A stretch of DNA of 51,018 nucleotides from an uncultured Oscillospiraceae bacterium (GTDB taxonomy: Bacteria; Bacillota; Clostridia; Oscillospirales; Oscillospiraceae): positions 93,335 through 144,352 of the forward strand of contig CAJURY010000004.1 of assembly GCA_910589155.1 (NCBI GenBank), in the 5' to 3' direction. The position numbers and the translations under genes were made by a program. Positions 25,947 through 33,523 of this stretch are shown here, piece after piece. A model generated the notes under the pieces. The model was not told where the DNA came from, made no database searches, and was given only the letters and a program-made list of their open reading frames with translations. Within the stretch, counting starts at the first letter, position 1. Each line of letters starts with the position of its first letter.

Positions 25947-27497
25947 ATGGATTATTTGTACATTATCCTGCCAATCGCAGGATTTTTCATTGGCGCGATT
26001 CTCTTTTTCTTTATCGGCGTGACCTATCGCAAAACCGTTGCAGAGCGTGAAATCGGCAGCGCGGAGCAGGAAGCCACCCGACTCATTAACGAGGCCATCC
26101 GCGCCGGCGAAAGCAGAAAAAAAGAACTCATGGTGGAAGCCAAGGATGAAATCCATAAATCTCGCACAGAACACGACAAGGAAGTAAAAGAGCGGCGCGC
26201 TGAAATCTCCAAGCAGGAACGCAGATTGCAGCAGAAAGAGGAATCTCTGGACAAAAAGCTGGAGGCCTTTGAGCGCAAAGAAGAAGATCTGGCGAAAAAA
26301 ACCGCCAACATCACGGCTACGCAGAACGAAGTCAACCTCATTAAAAAGAGTCAGCTTGAAATGCTGGAGAAGATTTCCGGTCTTACCCAGGACGATGCGA
26401 AAAAGTATCTGCTTGACAGCGTTGAATCTCAGGTGCGCCATGAAAGCGCCATGAAGATCAAGGAGATCGAAGCCCAGTGCCGGGAGGAAGCGGAGCAGAC
26501 CGCCCGGGAAATCATCGCCACGGCCATCCAGCGCTGCGCCGCCGACCACGCAGCCGAAACTACCGTCTCCGTTGTCACCCTGCCCAACGATGAGATGAAG
26601 GGTCGCATTATTGGCCGGGAAGGCCGCAACATCCGCACCCTGGAAACCATTACCGGCGTAGACCTTATTATTGACGATACCCCGGAAGCCATTACGGTTT
26701 CCTCCTTTGACCCGGTTCGCCGGGAAATCGCCCGGATTGCTCTGGAAAAGCTCATTGCCGACGGTCGGATCCATCCCACCCGCATTGAGGACATGGTGGA
26801 AAAAGCCCGTAAGGAAGTGGAGCACACCATTAAGGTGGAAGGCGAGCGAGCCGCTTACGAAACCAACGTGCATAACCTGCATCCTGAGCTGATTAAAATT
26901 CTGGGTCGCCAGAAGTACCGCACCAGCTATGGGCAGAACGTGCTGAATCACTCCATTGAAGTTGCGCACATTGCCGGCCTTATGGCCAGCGAGCTGGGCG
27001 TGGATATCGCCCTTGCTAAGCGTGCGGGTCTGCTGCACGACTTGGGCAAAGCCGTGGATCATGAAATGGAAGGCAGCCATGTGCAGCTAGGCGTAGAACT
27101 CGCCCGGAAGTACAAGGAAAACGCCGCTGTGGTGCACGCCATCGAAGCCCACCACGGGGATGTGGAGCCGCAGACGATTATCGCCTGTCTGGTGCAGGCG
27201 GCGGACGCAATTTCCGCAGCCCGTCCCGGCGCCCGGCGTGAAAACGTAGAAAATTATATCCGCCGTCTGGAAAAGCTGGAGGAGCTTACCGGCTCTTATC
27301 CCGGCGTTGCCAAGGCGTTCGCCATCCAGGCGGGGCGCGAGGTTCGCATCATGGTAAAGCCCGAGGAGGTCACAGAGGACAATATGATTCTTCTTGCCCA
27401 CGACATTGCCCGGAAGCTGGAGGCCGAACTGGAGTATCCCGGCCAGATCAAGGTCAATGTGATTCGCGAGACCAAAGCGGTGGATTTCGCAAAATAA
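25947..27497 (+). CDS. rny: Ribonuclease Y
   Basis: A membrane-anchored endoribonuclease that starts mRNA decay in Firmicutes. The 516-aa product has an N-terminal helix (about 3-25), a long charged coiled coil (about 30-190), a KH domain with GRIIGREGRNIRTLE (about 215-230) and an HD domain with LLHDLGKAVDHE (about 355-366). ATG at 25947 is used; AAGGAGG is 14 bases upstream, so a closer non-ATG start is possible. It is a single gene between its own promoter and terminator. Confidence 0.96.
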   Translation: MDYLYIILPIAGFFIGAILFFFIGVTYRKTVAEREIGSAEQEATRLINEAIRAGESRKKELMVEAKDEIHKSRTEHDKEVKERRAEISKQERRLQQKEESLDKKLEAFERKEEDLAKKTANITATQNEVNLIKKSQLEMLEKISGLTQDDAKKYLLDSVESQVRHESAMKIKEIEAQCREEAEQTAREIIATAIQRCAADHAAETTVSVVTLPNDEMKGRIIGREGRNIRTLETITGVDLIIDDTPEAITVSSFDPVRREIARIALEKLIADGRIHPTRIEDMVEKARKEVEHTIKVEGERAAYETNVHNLHPELIKILGRQKYRTSYGQNVLNHSIEVAHIAGLMASELGVDIALAKRAGLLHDLGKAVDHEMEGSHVQLGVELARKYKENAAVVHAIEAHHGDVEPQTIIACLVQAADAISAARPGARRENVENYIRRLEKLEELTGSYPGVAKAFAIQAGREVRIMVKPEEVTEDNMILLAHDIARKLEAELEYPGQIKVNVIRETKAVDFAK

Positions 27498-27518
27498 TTA
27501 CGCTTACAAGAAAAATGG

Positions 27519-27560
27519 CGCGCCTGTTCCCGGTTGCAAATGGGAACAGGCGCGTTTTTT
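27519..27560 (+). terminator. Terminator of rny
   Basis: CGCGCCTGTTCCC (27519-27531) and GGGAACAGGCGCG (27542-27554) form a perfect 13-bp stem with a 10-nt loop, followed by six T. Confidence 0.93.
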
Positions 27561-27673
27561 GTAGCGGTGTGATTTGCTGCCGGCAGTCACGATTTATTTC
27601 TGCGTAATCGATTTCGCGCCGGGCAGATTTTTGGGTAGTCGTTTGGTTTGCAAAACCCAATTTCACTGCTAGG

Positions 27674-27710
27674 GGGCTGTCTCGCTGCGTTCGTGAGACA
27701 GCTCTTTTTT
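27674..27710 (+). terminator. Plus-strand terminator overlapping the pyrF stop
   Basis: GGGCTGTCTC and GAGACAGCTC form a 10-bp stem (one G-U) followed by six T at 27705-27710, next to the pyrF stop codon. The T-run faces the plus strand, so it ends read-through from rny or a short unseen RNA. On the minus strand the hairpin lacks a T-run. The gap 27561-27673 shows no gene. Confidence 0.7.
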
Positions 27711-28632
27711 ACATCACAGTGGTATATTTCGCAAGATCCTTTTTCATTTTCTCTGCGGCGGCAATGGCCTGCTCTACATAATCCCGCCCGTCCGTCTCCG
27801 TCTTTTTCCACGCGGCGATGATGCTCCTGGACGCGCTGACCACAGCTCCGTGGCCGAACCGGTCGAACGCCCCGGCAACGCCTTTCGCCGTGCCGCCCTG
27901 GGCGCCATAGCCCGGTACCAGGAAAAACATACCGGGATATTTGCTCCGCAACGTCTTTAAAATATTGGGATAAGTCGCGCCCACCACGGCGGCTACTTGG
28001 CAGTAGCCGCATTTGCCGTGCATCCCCGCGCCCCAGCGGTTTACAAGATCCGCCATGGCCGTGTGCACCAGCCGGCCGCCGGACAGGAGGTCTTGCACCT
28101 CCGTGGAGGTGCGATTGGAGGTTTTTACCAGAATAAACAAGTTCTTTTTGCCTTTTTCGCAGTAAGGCAAAAACGGTGCGATGCTATCGCCTCCCAAATA
28201 TCCGTTTAGGGTAACGCCGTCGCAGGCGTAAGGTTGGAAGGTCTCCTCGCCGGCTTGCACCTGCCCGAAAAGGCTCTGGGCACAAAGCGCGGCAATTACG
28301 CCCACGTCCCCGCGCATACTGTCCAGCACCACATAATAGCCAAGCTTCTGGGCTTGCTGCAAAACCCGCTGCATTGCCGCAACCCCAGGCGCGCCCAAAG
28401 CGTCAAAGCAGGCGCTTTGTACTTTTACCGCTGGGACAATTCCTTTGAAAGCCCGCAAAAGCTGGGCGCAGAAGGTCTCATAAGCCTCCGCCAACGCCTC
28501 CAGGGTATGCCCGTTTTTGGCGATTGCCGCCTGAATCAAGTGGGGCGGCACGGTTTCCAGGCTGGGATCCAGCCCTACCATGGAAGGATTTTTCGTTTTT
28601 CTAATTTTTTCCTGCAAAACGTCAATAGACAT
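27709..28632 (-). CDS. pyrF: Orotidine-5'-phosphate decarboxylase, type 2, with altered active-site motif
   Basis: The expected role is decarboxylation of OMP to UMP, the last step of UMP synthesis. The 307-aa protein has the type 2 length and the segments MVGLDPSLETVP, PAVKVQSACFD, ACDGVTLNGYLG and LVPGYGAQGG. The start at 28632 has GGAGGG upstream; an ORF extension to 28740 would include the promoter. The central DxKxxD motif, usually DAKRGDIGST in type 2 enzymes, reads DSMRGDVGVI here: Met106 stands where the catalytic Lys is expected. Family assignment is confident; activity is uncertain. Confidence 0.85.
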   Translation of the reverse strand: MSIDVLQEKIRKTKNPSMVGLDPSLETVPPHLIQAAIAKNGHTLEALAEAYETFCAQLLRAFKGIVPAVKVQSACFDALGAPGVAAMQRVLQQAQKLGYYVVLDSMRGDVGVIAALCAQSLFGQVQAGEETFQPYACDGVTLNGYLGGDSIAPFLPYCEKGKKNLFILVKTSNRTSTEVQDLLSGGRLVHTAMADLVNRWGAGMHGKCGYCQVAAVVGATYPNILKTLRSKYPGMFFLVPGYGAQGGTAKGVAGAFDRFGHGAVVSASRSIIAAWKKTETDGRDYVEQAIAAAEKMKKDLAKYTTVM

Positions 28633-28669
28633 GGCAATTCCCTCCACAAAAATATAAATTATAACAATA

Positions 28670-28697
28670 TTATAACATATTCCCCGGACTTTGCAAA
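28670..28697 (-). promoter_or_regulatory. Promoter of pyrF
   Basis: On the minus strand TTGCAA (28697-28692) and TATAAT (28675-28670) are 16 bp apart. Confidence 0.7.
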
Positions 28698-28715
28698 GAC
28701 AATTCTGCGGAAAGT

Positions 28716-28722
28716 TCGACAT
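28716..28722. promoter_or_regulatory. Possible Spo0A box
   Basis: TTCGACA, the reverse complement of the 0A-box core TGTCGAA, lies between divergent pyrF and the 54-aa membrane gene. A 7-base site can occur by chance; it is notable only because spo0A is in the window. Confidence 0.3.
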
Positions 28723-28776
28723 TTGCGGACATACTAGCACTGGCGGAAGCCGAAAAAATTTGAAGGAGGAAAAGAT

Positions 28777-28941
28777 ATGAAAGCGACAGGTTATGCATTT
28801 TCTATGGGTCTTGGCATTGCGGCGGGTATGGTAGCGGTGCTGATGCTGCCTCGGAAGAATCCTGCCAGAAAGCTGGCCGCAAAGGCCGCCTGCGATCTGG
28901 AGGACGCTGTGAGCAGCATGACGGATAAATTCACCGGCTAA
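28777..28941 (+). CDS. Small membrane protein of 54 aa, unknown function
   Basis: Not recognised. The ATG follows AAGGAGGA by 6 bases. The protein starts MKATGYAFSMGLGIAAGMVA, one hydrophobic helix (about 5-25), followed by a basic stretch (RKNPARKLAAKAA) and an acidic-polar tail ending DKFTG. This one-helix plus amphipathic layout resembles short YtxH-like proteins of Firmicutes. It ends just before a strong hairpin. The good ribosome site and terminator support a real gene. Confidence 0.75.
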   Translation: MKATGYAFSMGLGIAAGMVAVLMLPRKNPARKLAAKAACDLEDAVSSMTDKFTG

Positions 28942-28949
28942 AGCGTAAA

Positions 28950-28989
28950 GCCGCCCTATGGCAAAGCCTCCGCTTTGCCATAGGGCGGC
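28950..28989. terminator. Hairpin between the 54-aa gene and the homocysteine methyltransferase
   Basis: GCCGCCCTATGGCAAAG and CTTTGCCATAGGGCGGC form a perfect 17-bp stem with a 6-nt loop. On the minus strand the tail is T-rich, so it may end both converging units. Confidence 0.75.
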
Positions 28990-29079
28990 GCCGGCTGTAC
29001 CATCGACCGGTGGCGGCTTCCGGCGTGCGCTCCATAATTTGGCGAAACCCGCCTGGCTTGCACATACTCTTCCAATCGA

Positions 29080-29979
29080 TTAGGTAAGTTTGCAATTTTG
29101 GCTACATCCATCCAGACAGCGGCGCAGCCTTTGCAGATAGTCCGGGTCTGTGCCGCAGCACCCGCCCAAGAGCTTCGCGCCCATTTGGGCGCAGCGATTC
29201 AGGATTGCAGCGAACTCCGCCGCGCCCATGGGATAATGGACGAGTCCATCCCCGCCGATAATCGGACTGCCTGCGTTGGGCTTGGCCAAAAACGGGCCTT
29301 TTACCTGCCGCCGCAGGCGGCTCACAAGACCGGGCAAATGTTCCGACGCGGCCACGCAGTTAAAGCCCACGGCGGCGGCTCCCGCTTCCTCCAGCTCCCG
29401 CAGAACAGACCCCGCGTCCCGCCCGGAAAACAAGGCCCCATCCGGCTGCATGGTAAAGCTGTACATGACGCATTTCGCCCCTTCCAGCTCGGCGGCGGCC
29501 AGAATTGCCTCCCCTTCCACGGGGTACAAAAGGGTTTCCGCCGCCAGAAGATCCGCTCCGCCGTCTAAAAGCCCACGAATCTGCCGCCGGTAAAGTGAAA
29601 CCATCTTGTCAAAATTTTCCTCATCCCAGGATTCCATATCCCCTGCCAGCGTGGTGAGATTTCCTGCGACCAACGCCATGCCCTGCGCCGCCTTCCGGCT
29701 AAGCGCCACCAGTTTCGCATTAATTTTTTCCGTCTGCGCCCCTAGATTTGCCTTTTCAAGATTGAGCGGCTGCGCCTGAAAGGTGGGGGCGTATAAAATT
29801 TCACTGCCCGCTTCCACATACTGCCGCTGTAGGTTTTCCACAACCTCCGGGTGTCCCAGGGCAAAAAGCTCTGCGCGACTGCCCTTGGGCATTCCCATTT
29901 TCAGCAAATTGGAACCGGTGGCGCCGTCCAGTAAAAGCCACCCTTTTTCCAGTTTTTTGTGCAGTTCTTCCCTTGTCAT
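29080..29979 (-). CDS. Homocysteine S-methyltransferase family protein
   Basis: A 299-aa stand-alone Zn-dependent methyltransferase barrel. The N-terminal LLLDGATGSNLLKMGMPKG matches the homocysteine-binding start of MetH and BHMT, and the Zn ligands are Cys in GFNC (about 203) and the Cys pair in GGCCGT (about 272-273). It makes methionine from homocysteine and a methyl donor; which donor (cobalamin partner, S-methylmethionine or other) cannot be told. No cobalamin or folate domains are attached. It is a single gene with its own promoter. Confidence 0.88.
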   Translation of the reverse strand: MTREELHKKLEKGWLLLDGATGSNLLKMGMPKGSRAELFALGHPEVVENLQRQYVEAGSEILYAPTFQAQPLNLEKANLGAQTEKINAKLVALSRKAAQGMALVAGNLTTLAGDMESWDEENFDKMVSLYRRQIRGLLDGGADLLAAETLLYPVEGEAILAAAELEGAKCVMYSFTMQPDGALFSGRDAGSVLRELEEAGAAAVGFNCVAASEHLPGLVSRLRRQVKGPFLAKPNAGSPIIGGDGLVHYPMGAAEFAAILNRCAQMGAKLLGGCCGTDPDYLQRLRRCLDGCSQNCKLT

Positions 29980-30006
29980 GACAAATGCCTCCTGGGCTTT
30001 TTTTGT

Positions 30007-30035
30007 ATTATATCTATTTTTCCCACTAGCCGCAA
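30007..30035 (-). promoter_or_regulatory. Promoter of the homocysteine methyltransferase gene
   Basis: TTGCGG (30035-30030) and TATAAT (30012-30007) with a 17-bp spacer on the minus strand. The short leader has no room for an S-box. Confidence 0.75.
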
Positions 30036-30083
30036 CTATTTTTCACATCCCTTGAGCAAAACGGAGATTTTTGTTGGTTCTTC

Positions 30084-30112
30084 TTGCTTCTTTCCACAAA
30101 ATTCCCTATAAT
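30084..30112 (+). promoter_or_regulatory. Promoter of the MATE transporter gene
   Basis: TTGCTT (30084-30089) and TATAAT (30107-30112) with a 17-bp spacer; the start codon follows 34 bp later. Confidence 0.75.
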
Positions 30113-30145
30113 ATCGGAGTATTGCATAGGAGGAAACGAAAGGAA

Positions 30146-31543
30146 ATGAAAGAACAGAAGAATTTGAGAGAGAACAAAATGGGTACGACGCCCATAGGCA
30201 AGCTGCTGTTTCAAATGGCGCTGCCTATGATTTTGTCCATGCTGGTGCAGGCGCTTTATAATGTGGTGGACAGTATTTACGTATCCCAAATCAGCGAAAG
30301 CGCCATAACTGCACTGTCTTTGGCCTTTCCCATTCAAAATTTGCAGATTGGCTGCGCCACGGGCATTGCCGTGGGCGTGACGGCGCTGCTTTCCAAGAGT
30401 CTTGGCTGCCACGATTACGAGCGGGCGAACAAGGCGGCCATGAACGGTATTTTCCTCACAGGGATCTGCGTGGTCGCGTTTATGCTTTTCGGCGCCTTTG
30501 CCGCCAGGCCTTTTTACGCCATGCAGAGTAACGTGGCGGAAACCGTAGAAGGCGGCGCGGCGTACATCCGCATTTGCACTTTGGTTTCTATCGGTATTTT
30601 TGGAGAAATTTTGTTTGAACGTCTGCTGCAATCTTCCGGGCGGACAAGCTATACCCTGATTACCCAGGGTACCGGCGCGGTTTTGAACATTCTGCTGGAC
30701 CCGGTGTTTATTTTCGGCAAATTTGGTATCCCCGCAATGGGTATTGCCGGCGCGGCAGTGGCTACGGTTCTGGGTCAGTGCGTGGCCTTTGCGCTGGCCT
30801 TGTTCTTTAACGCGAAAAAGAATCATGACGTGAAAATCAGCTTCCGGGGCTTTCGCCCACAAATGGAAATCATTCGTCCCGTTATGGCGGTGGCAGTGCC
30901 TTCCGTCGTCATGATGAGCGTCGGCTCCGTGATGAATTTTGGCTTTAACCAGATTTTGCAGAGCTTCAGTGAAACGGCAACTTCTGTATTCGGCGTGTAT
31001 TTTAAGCTGCAAAGCTTTGTGTTTATGCCGGTTTTCGGCTTGAATAACGCCATGATTCCCATGGTGGCCTTCAATTTTGGCGCGCGGCAGCCCAAGCGAA
31101 TCGTGAGAAGCGTGCTGTACTGCATGATAACCGCAACCTGCATTATGATTTTGGGCTTTCTGGCCTTCCGGTTTGCCCCGGATTTGCTGTTGTCTATGTT
31201 CAATCCCACCGAGCAGTTCCTGGAGCTGGGCGTGGTCGCCCTTCGCACCATCAGCATTTCCTTCCCCATTGTGGGTATGTGCATTGTGCTGAGCGCGGCG
31301 TTTCAGGCTTTGGGCAACGGCGTTTACAGTACGCTGGTGTCCATTGCCCGGCAGCTTGTGGTGTTGCTTCCCGTGGCGTATTTGCTGAGCAAAACTGGCG
31401 ACGTGTCGTCGGTTTGGTGGTCCTTCCCCATTTCGGAGCTGATCAGTACCGCGGCTTCTGTCTGCTTTGCCCTTCGGCTGTTCCGGCAGAAGGTCAGAGG
31501 CCTGTACGAGGTGGAAAGGCTTTCCTGGAAGGAATTGCTGTAA
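30146..31543 (+). CDS. MATE-family efflux transporter
   Basis: A 465-aa inner-membrane exporter with about 12 helices, of the NorM/DinF-like MatE type, which use an Na+ or H+ gradient to expel drugs or metabolites. The N-terminus PIGKLLFQMALPMILSMLVQALYNVVDSIYV and the repeat in the second half (VMAVAVPSVVMMSVGSVMNFGFNQIL) mark the two MatE domains. The ATG at 30146, with AGGAGG and AAAGGA upstream, is chosen over a longer ORF that would include the promoter. The substrate is unknown. Confidence 0.93.
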   Translation: MKEQKNLRENKMGTTPIGKLLFQMALPMILSMLVQALYNVVDSIYVSQISESAITALSLAFPIQNLQIGCATGIAVGVTALLSKSLGCHDYERANKAAMNGIFLTGICVVAFMLFGAFAARPFYAMQSNVAETVEGGAAYIRICTLVSIGIFGEILFERLLQSSGRTSYTLITQGTGAVLNILLDPVFIFGKFGIPAMGIAGAAVATVLGQCVAFALALFFNAKKNHDVKISFRGFRPQMEIIRPVMAVAVPSVVMMSVGSVMNFGFNQILQSFSETATSVFGVYFKLQSFVFMPVFGLNNAMIPMVAFNFGARQPKRIVRSVLYCMITATCIMILGFLAFRFAPDLLLSMFNPTEQFLELGVVALRTISISFPIVGMCIVLSAAFQALGNGVYSTLVSIARQLVVLLPVAYLLSKTGDVSSVWWSFPISELISTAASVCFALRLFRQKVRGLYEVERLSWKELL

Positions 31544-31577
31544 TGGGTTGCCGCCGACAATTTCTATAAAATTTATA

Positions 31578-31609
31578 AACCGGGCGAACACACAGATTCG
31601 CCCGGTTTT
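31578..31609 (+). terminator. Terminator of the MATE gene made from a dispersed repeat
   Basis: AACCGGGCGAA (31578-31588) and TTCGCCCGGTT (31597-31607) form an 11-bp stem around CACACAGA, with a short T tail. The core is the GGGCGAA-CACACAG-TTCGCCC palindrome that recurs in the window. Confidence 0.8.
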
Positions 31610-31613
31610 GCTT

Positions 31614-31722
31614 TAAAATCCCAAATTGCAACCGCTGTGTTGGGCTGCAATTTGGGATTTTAGAGCAATTTGTATCGAGCGCCCCAGGGGGGCGGTTTGC
31701 AGGGCGCTCGTAACGGGCTGCT
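31614..31722. repeat. Palindrome plus diverged copy of the 106-bp repeat core
   Basis: A perfect 17-bp stem (31614-31630 with 31646-31662, core AAAATCCCAAATTGCA) is followed by a diverged repeat core at 31664-31722 containing GAGCGCCCCAGGGGGGCGG. No gene. It fills the space between convergent units. Confidence 0.7.
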
Positions 31723-31724
31723 TT

Positions 31725-32279
31725 TCAATAAAAGCAGATGCCGCAAAGGGCGGCGGCGAGGATCAGGGCAATGGGAGGAAGCCGTTTTTTAAAAAGCTTT
31801 TTCCAGCCAAGGGAAAGCGCCCCAAGCCCTAAAAACAGGCAGACGGCCACATAGTCTATGCCGGAGCCTTTGGAATCCATGACGGCGGAAAGAAGCATGG
31901 TGCAGCCCGTGGCCAAAATAACCCCCATCAGGCAGGGCTGAATTCCCTGGAGTGCCGCCTGCACCGGCGCTTTTTGCAAAATATGGCGCAGTAAGCCCAC
32001 AATCAGCAGCAAAATCACAAAGGCGGGCAGCGTCACGCCCACAGTGGCAAGCAGCGCCCCCCAAAAGCCTCCCTGCCGGCTTCCAATATAGGTTGCCATA
32101 TTCACCATGATGGGGCCGGGGGTTGCCTCGCTGATGGCGGCAATGTTGGCGAACATGGCCTCATCTCCCCAGCCCTGGCGCAAAACCGCCTCCTGGATCA
32201 GCGCCAGCGCGCCGTAAGCGCCGCCGAAGGAGAAAAGTCCGATTTTCAAAAACACAAAAAACAAAGTCAGATAGCTCAT
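31725..32279 (-). CDS. Chromate transporter subunit (short-chain ChrA, second gene)
   Basis: A 184-aa membrane protein, one half of a ChrA-type transporter. The N-terminal FLKIGLFSFGGAYGALALIQE and TPGPIMVNMATYIG (about 53-66) are the repeated ChrA signatures. It forms a pair with the upstream gene, overlapping it by 4 bp (ATGA). In such pairs both halves make one transporter of inverted repeats. Chromate export is the namesake; the natural substrate in gut-type anaerobes may differ. Confidence 0.9.
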   Translation of the reverse strand: MSYLTLFFVFLKIGLFSFGGAYGALALIQEAVLRQGWGDEAMFANIAAISEATPGPIMVNMATYIGSRQGGFWGALLATVGVTLPAFVILLLIVGLLRHILQKAPVQAALQGIQPCLMGVILATGCTMLLSAVMDSKGSGIDYVAVCLFLGLGALSLGWKKLFKKRLPPIALILAAALCGICFY

Positions 32280-32854
32280 GGATCCGCCCTCCGTTTTCTA
32301 CGAGGGAGCAGGTAATACAGGCAAAAGCCCACCGCGCCGCCCGCCAGAATCAAATATACCGTGGAAATAGAAACTCCGGCGAGATTTGCGCCCAGCGCCA
32401 GAAGAAAAAACAGCGCCATCAGCGCCGGCGCGAACCGATCCTCCGGCCTGTTTTTTCGGTGACTTACAATCATCCGCACCCCCACCTGTAAAATCAGCAG
32501 CGCCACGGCGCATCGAATCCCGCGAAAGGCGTGGACAATCACGGGAATCCCCAGCAAATTTTCAAAAAACAGGGAAATTGCATACAAAATAACAAAAGAC
32601 GGCAAAATCACTCCGCAGGTGGCGGCCAGCGCTCCCCAAAAGCCCGCCCTTTTGTAGCCTGTGTAGGTGGCGCAATTGATGGCGATGGGACCGGGGGTGG
32701 ATTCGGCAATGACGGTAAGCTCCATCAGTTCCTCGGAGGTAATCCACTTCCTTTTTTCCACGCATTCGTGCTCCAAAAGGGAAATCATGGCGTAGCCGCC
32801 CCCAAAAGTAAAAGCGCCGATTTTCAAAAACGCAAAAAATAATGTCCACAGCAT
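32276..32854 (-). CDS. Chromate transporter subunit (short-chain ChrA, first gene)
   Basis: A 192-aa membrane protein and partner of the next gene. It has FLKIGAFTFGGGYAMISLLEHECVEKR and STPGPIAINCATYTG (about 52-66), the typical ChrA motifs, then four further hydrophobic segments. It starts 3 bp after the metallophosphoesterase stop, so the BMP-like, phosphoesterase and two transporter genes are one operon. Confidence 0.9.
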   Translation of the reverse strand: MLWTLFFAFLKIGAFTFGGGYAMISLLEHECVEKRKWITSEELMELTVIAESTPGPIAINCATYTGYKRAGFWGALAATCGVILPSFVILYAISLFFENLLGIPVIVHAFRGIRCAVALLILQVGVRMIVSHRKNRPEDRFAPALMALFFLLALGANLAGVSISTVYLILAGGAVGFCLYYLLPRRKRRADP

Positions 32855-32857
32855 CCC

Positions 32858-33523
32858 TTATTCCCCCGCCCAGTTTTCATATAAGATTTTGCGCAGCCGG
32901 GGGGACGTCCGCCGGACGGAAAGCTGCGGCTCAGGAATTTCCAGTACGAACCTGCCGCAGGCGTTGATAATGGCGGTTTTCCCCCGTTGCTGCACCCGGG
33001 GCAGATTGGCGCCGTAGCAAAGATGCACGTGTCCATGAGCCAGATATGCGGGTTGGTAGCGATCCAGCAGATCTCCAAAAGCCTGGAAGCCTCGATGCGC
33101 CGGATCCTCTCCGTCTCCCGCGCCCTTGACCGGCGCGTGGGTCACCACAAGATCAATCCCCCCCGCCCGACGAATATAGGGCTGTAGCCTCCGAATCCGG
33201 CGGCGCATTTCCCGCTCGGTATACTGCCAATCGCCGGGATGGTAGCGGTAGCTGCCCCCCAGCCCCAAAATCCGAAGTCCATTGTAAATCACAAACTGGT
33301 CGTCGATACAGTCGCAGCCTTCCGGCGGCCGGACGGCGTAGCGGTAGTCGTGGTTGCCATGGACGTACAAAAGCGGCGCCCTGCCCATTGTGACCAAAAA
33401 GGACAGATAATCCGCGTCCAGATCGCCGCAGGAGATCATCAGGTCATAGTCCGCCAGCTTCCCCGGAGTATAGTGCTCCCAAAGGTAGGCGGATTCTTCA
33501 TCGGATATGAAAAGAATTTTCAA
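32858..33523 (-). CDS. Calcineurin-like metallophosphoesterase
   Basis: A 221-aa cytosolic phosphoesterase. Motifs in order: ISDEES (residues 6-11; the usual D-x-H here has Glu for His), SCGDLDADY (about 31-39), YVHGNHDYR (about 53-61), VVTHAP and GHVH. These supply a two-metal site. The substrate may be a nucleotide, cyclic nucleotide or phosphoprotein. Its ATG overlaps the end of the BMP-like gene by 4 bp, suggesting linked function with that possible nucleoside-binding protein. Confidence 0.88.
   Translation of the reverse strand: MKILFISDEESAYLWEHYTPGKLADYDLMISCGDLDADYLSFLVTMGRAPLLYVHGNHDYRYAVRPPEGCDCIDDQFVIYNGLRILGLGGSYRYHPGDWQYTEREMRRRIRRLQPYIRRAGGIDLVVTHAPVKGAGDGEDPAHRGFQAFGDLLDRYQPAYLAHGHVHLCYGANLPRVQQRGKTAIINACGRFVLEIPEPQLSVRRTSPRLRKILYENWAGE

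Noticed and set aside
30026..31591. 521-codon open frame on the minus strand
   Set aside because: Shadow of the MATE gene; His/Gln-rich translation typical of antisense frames.
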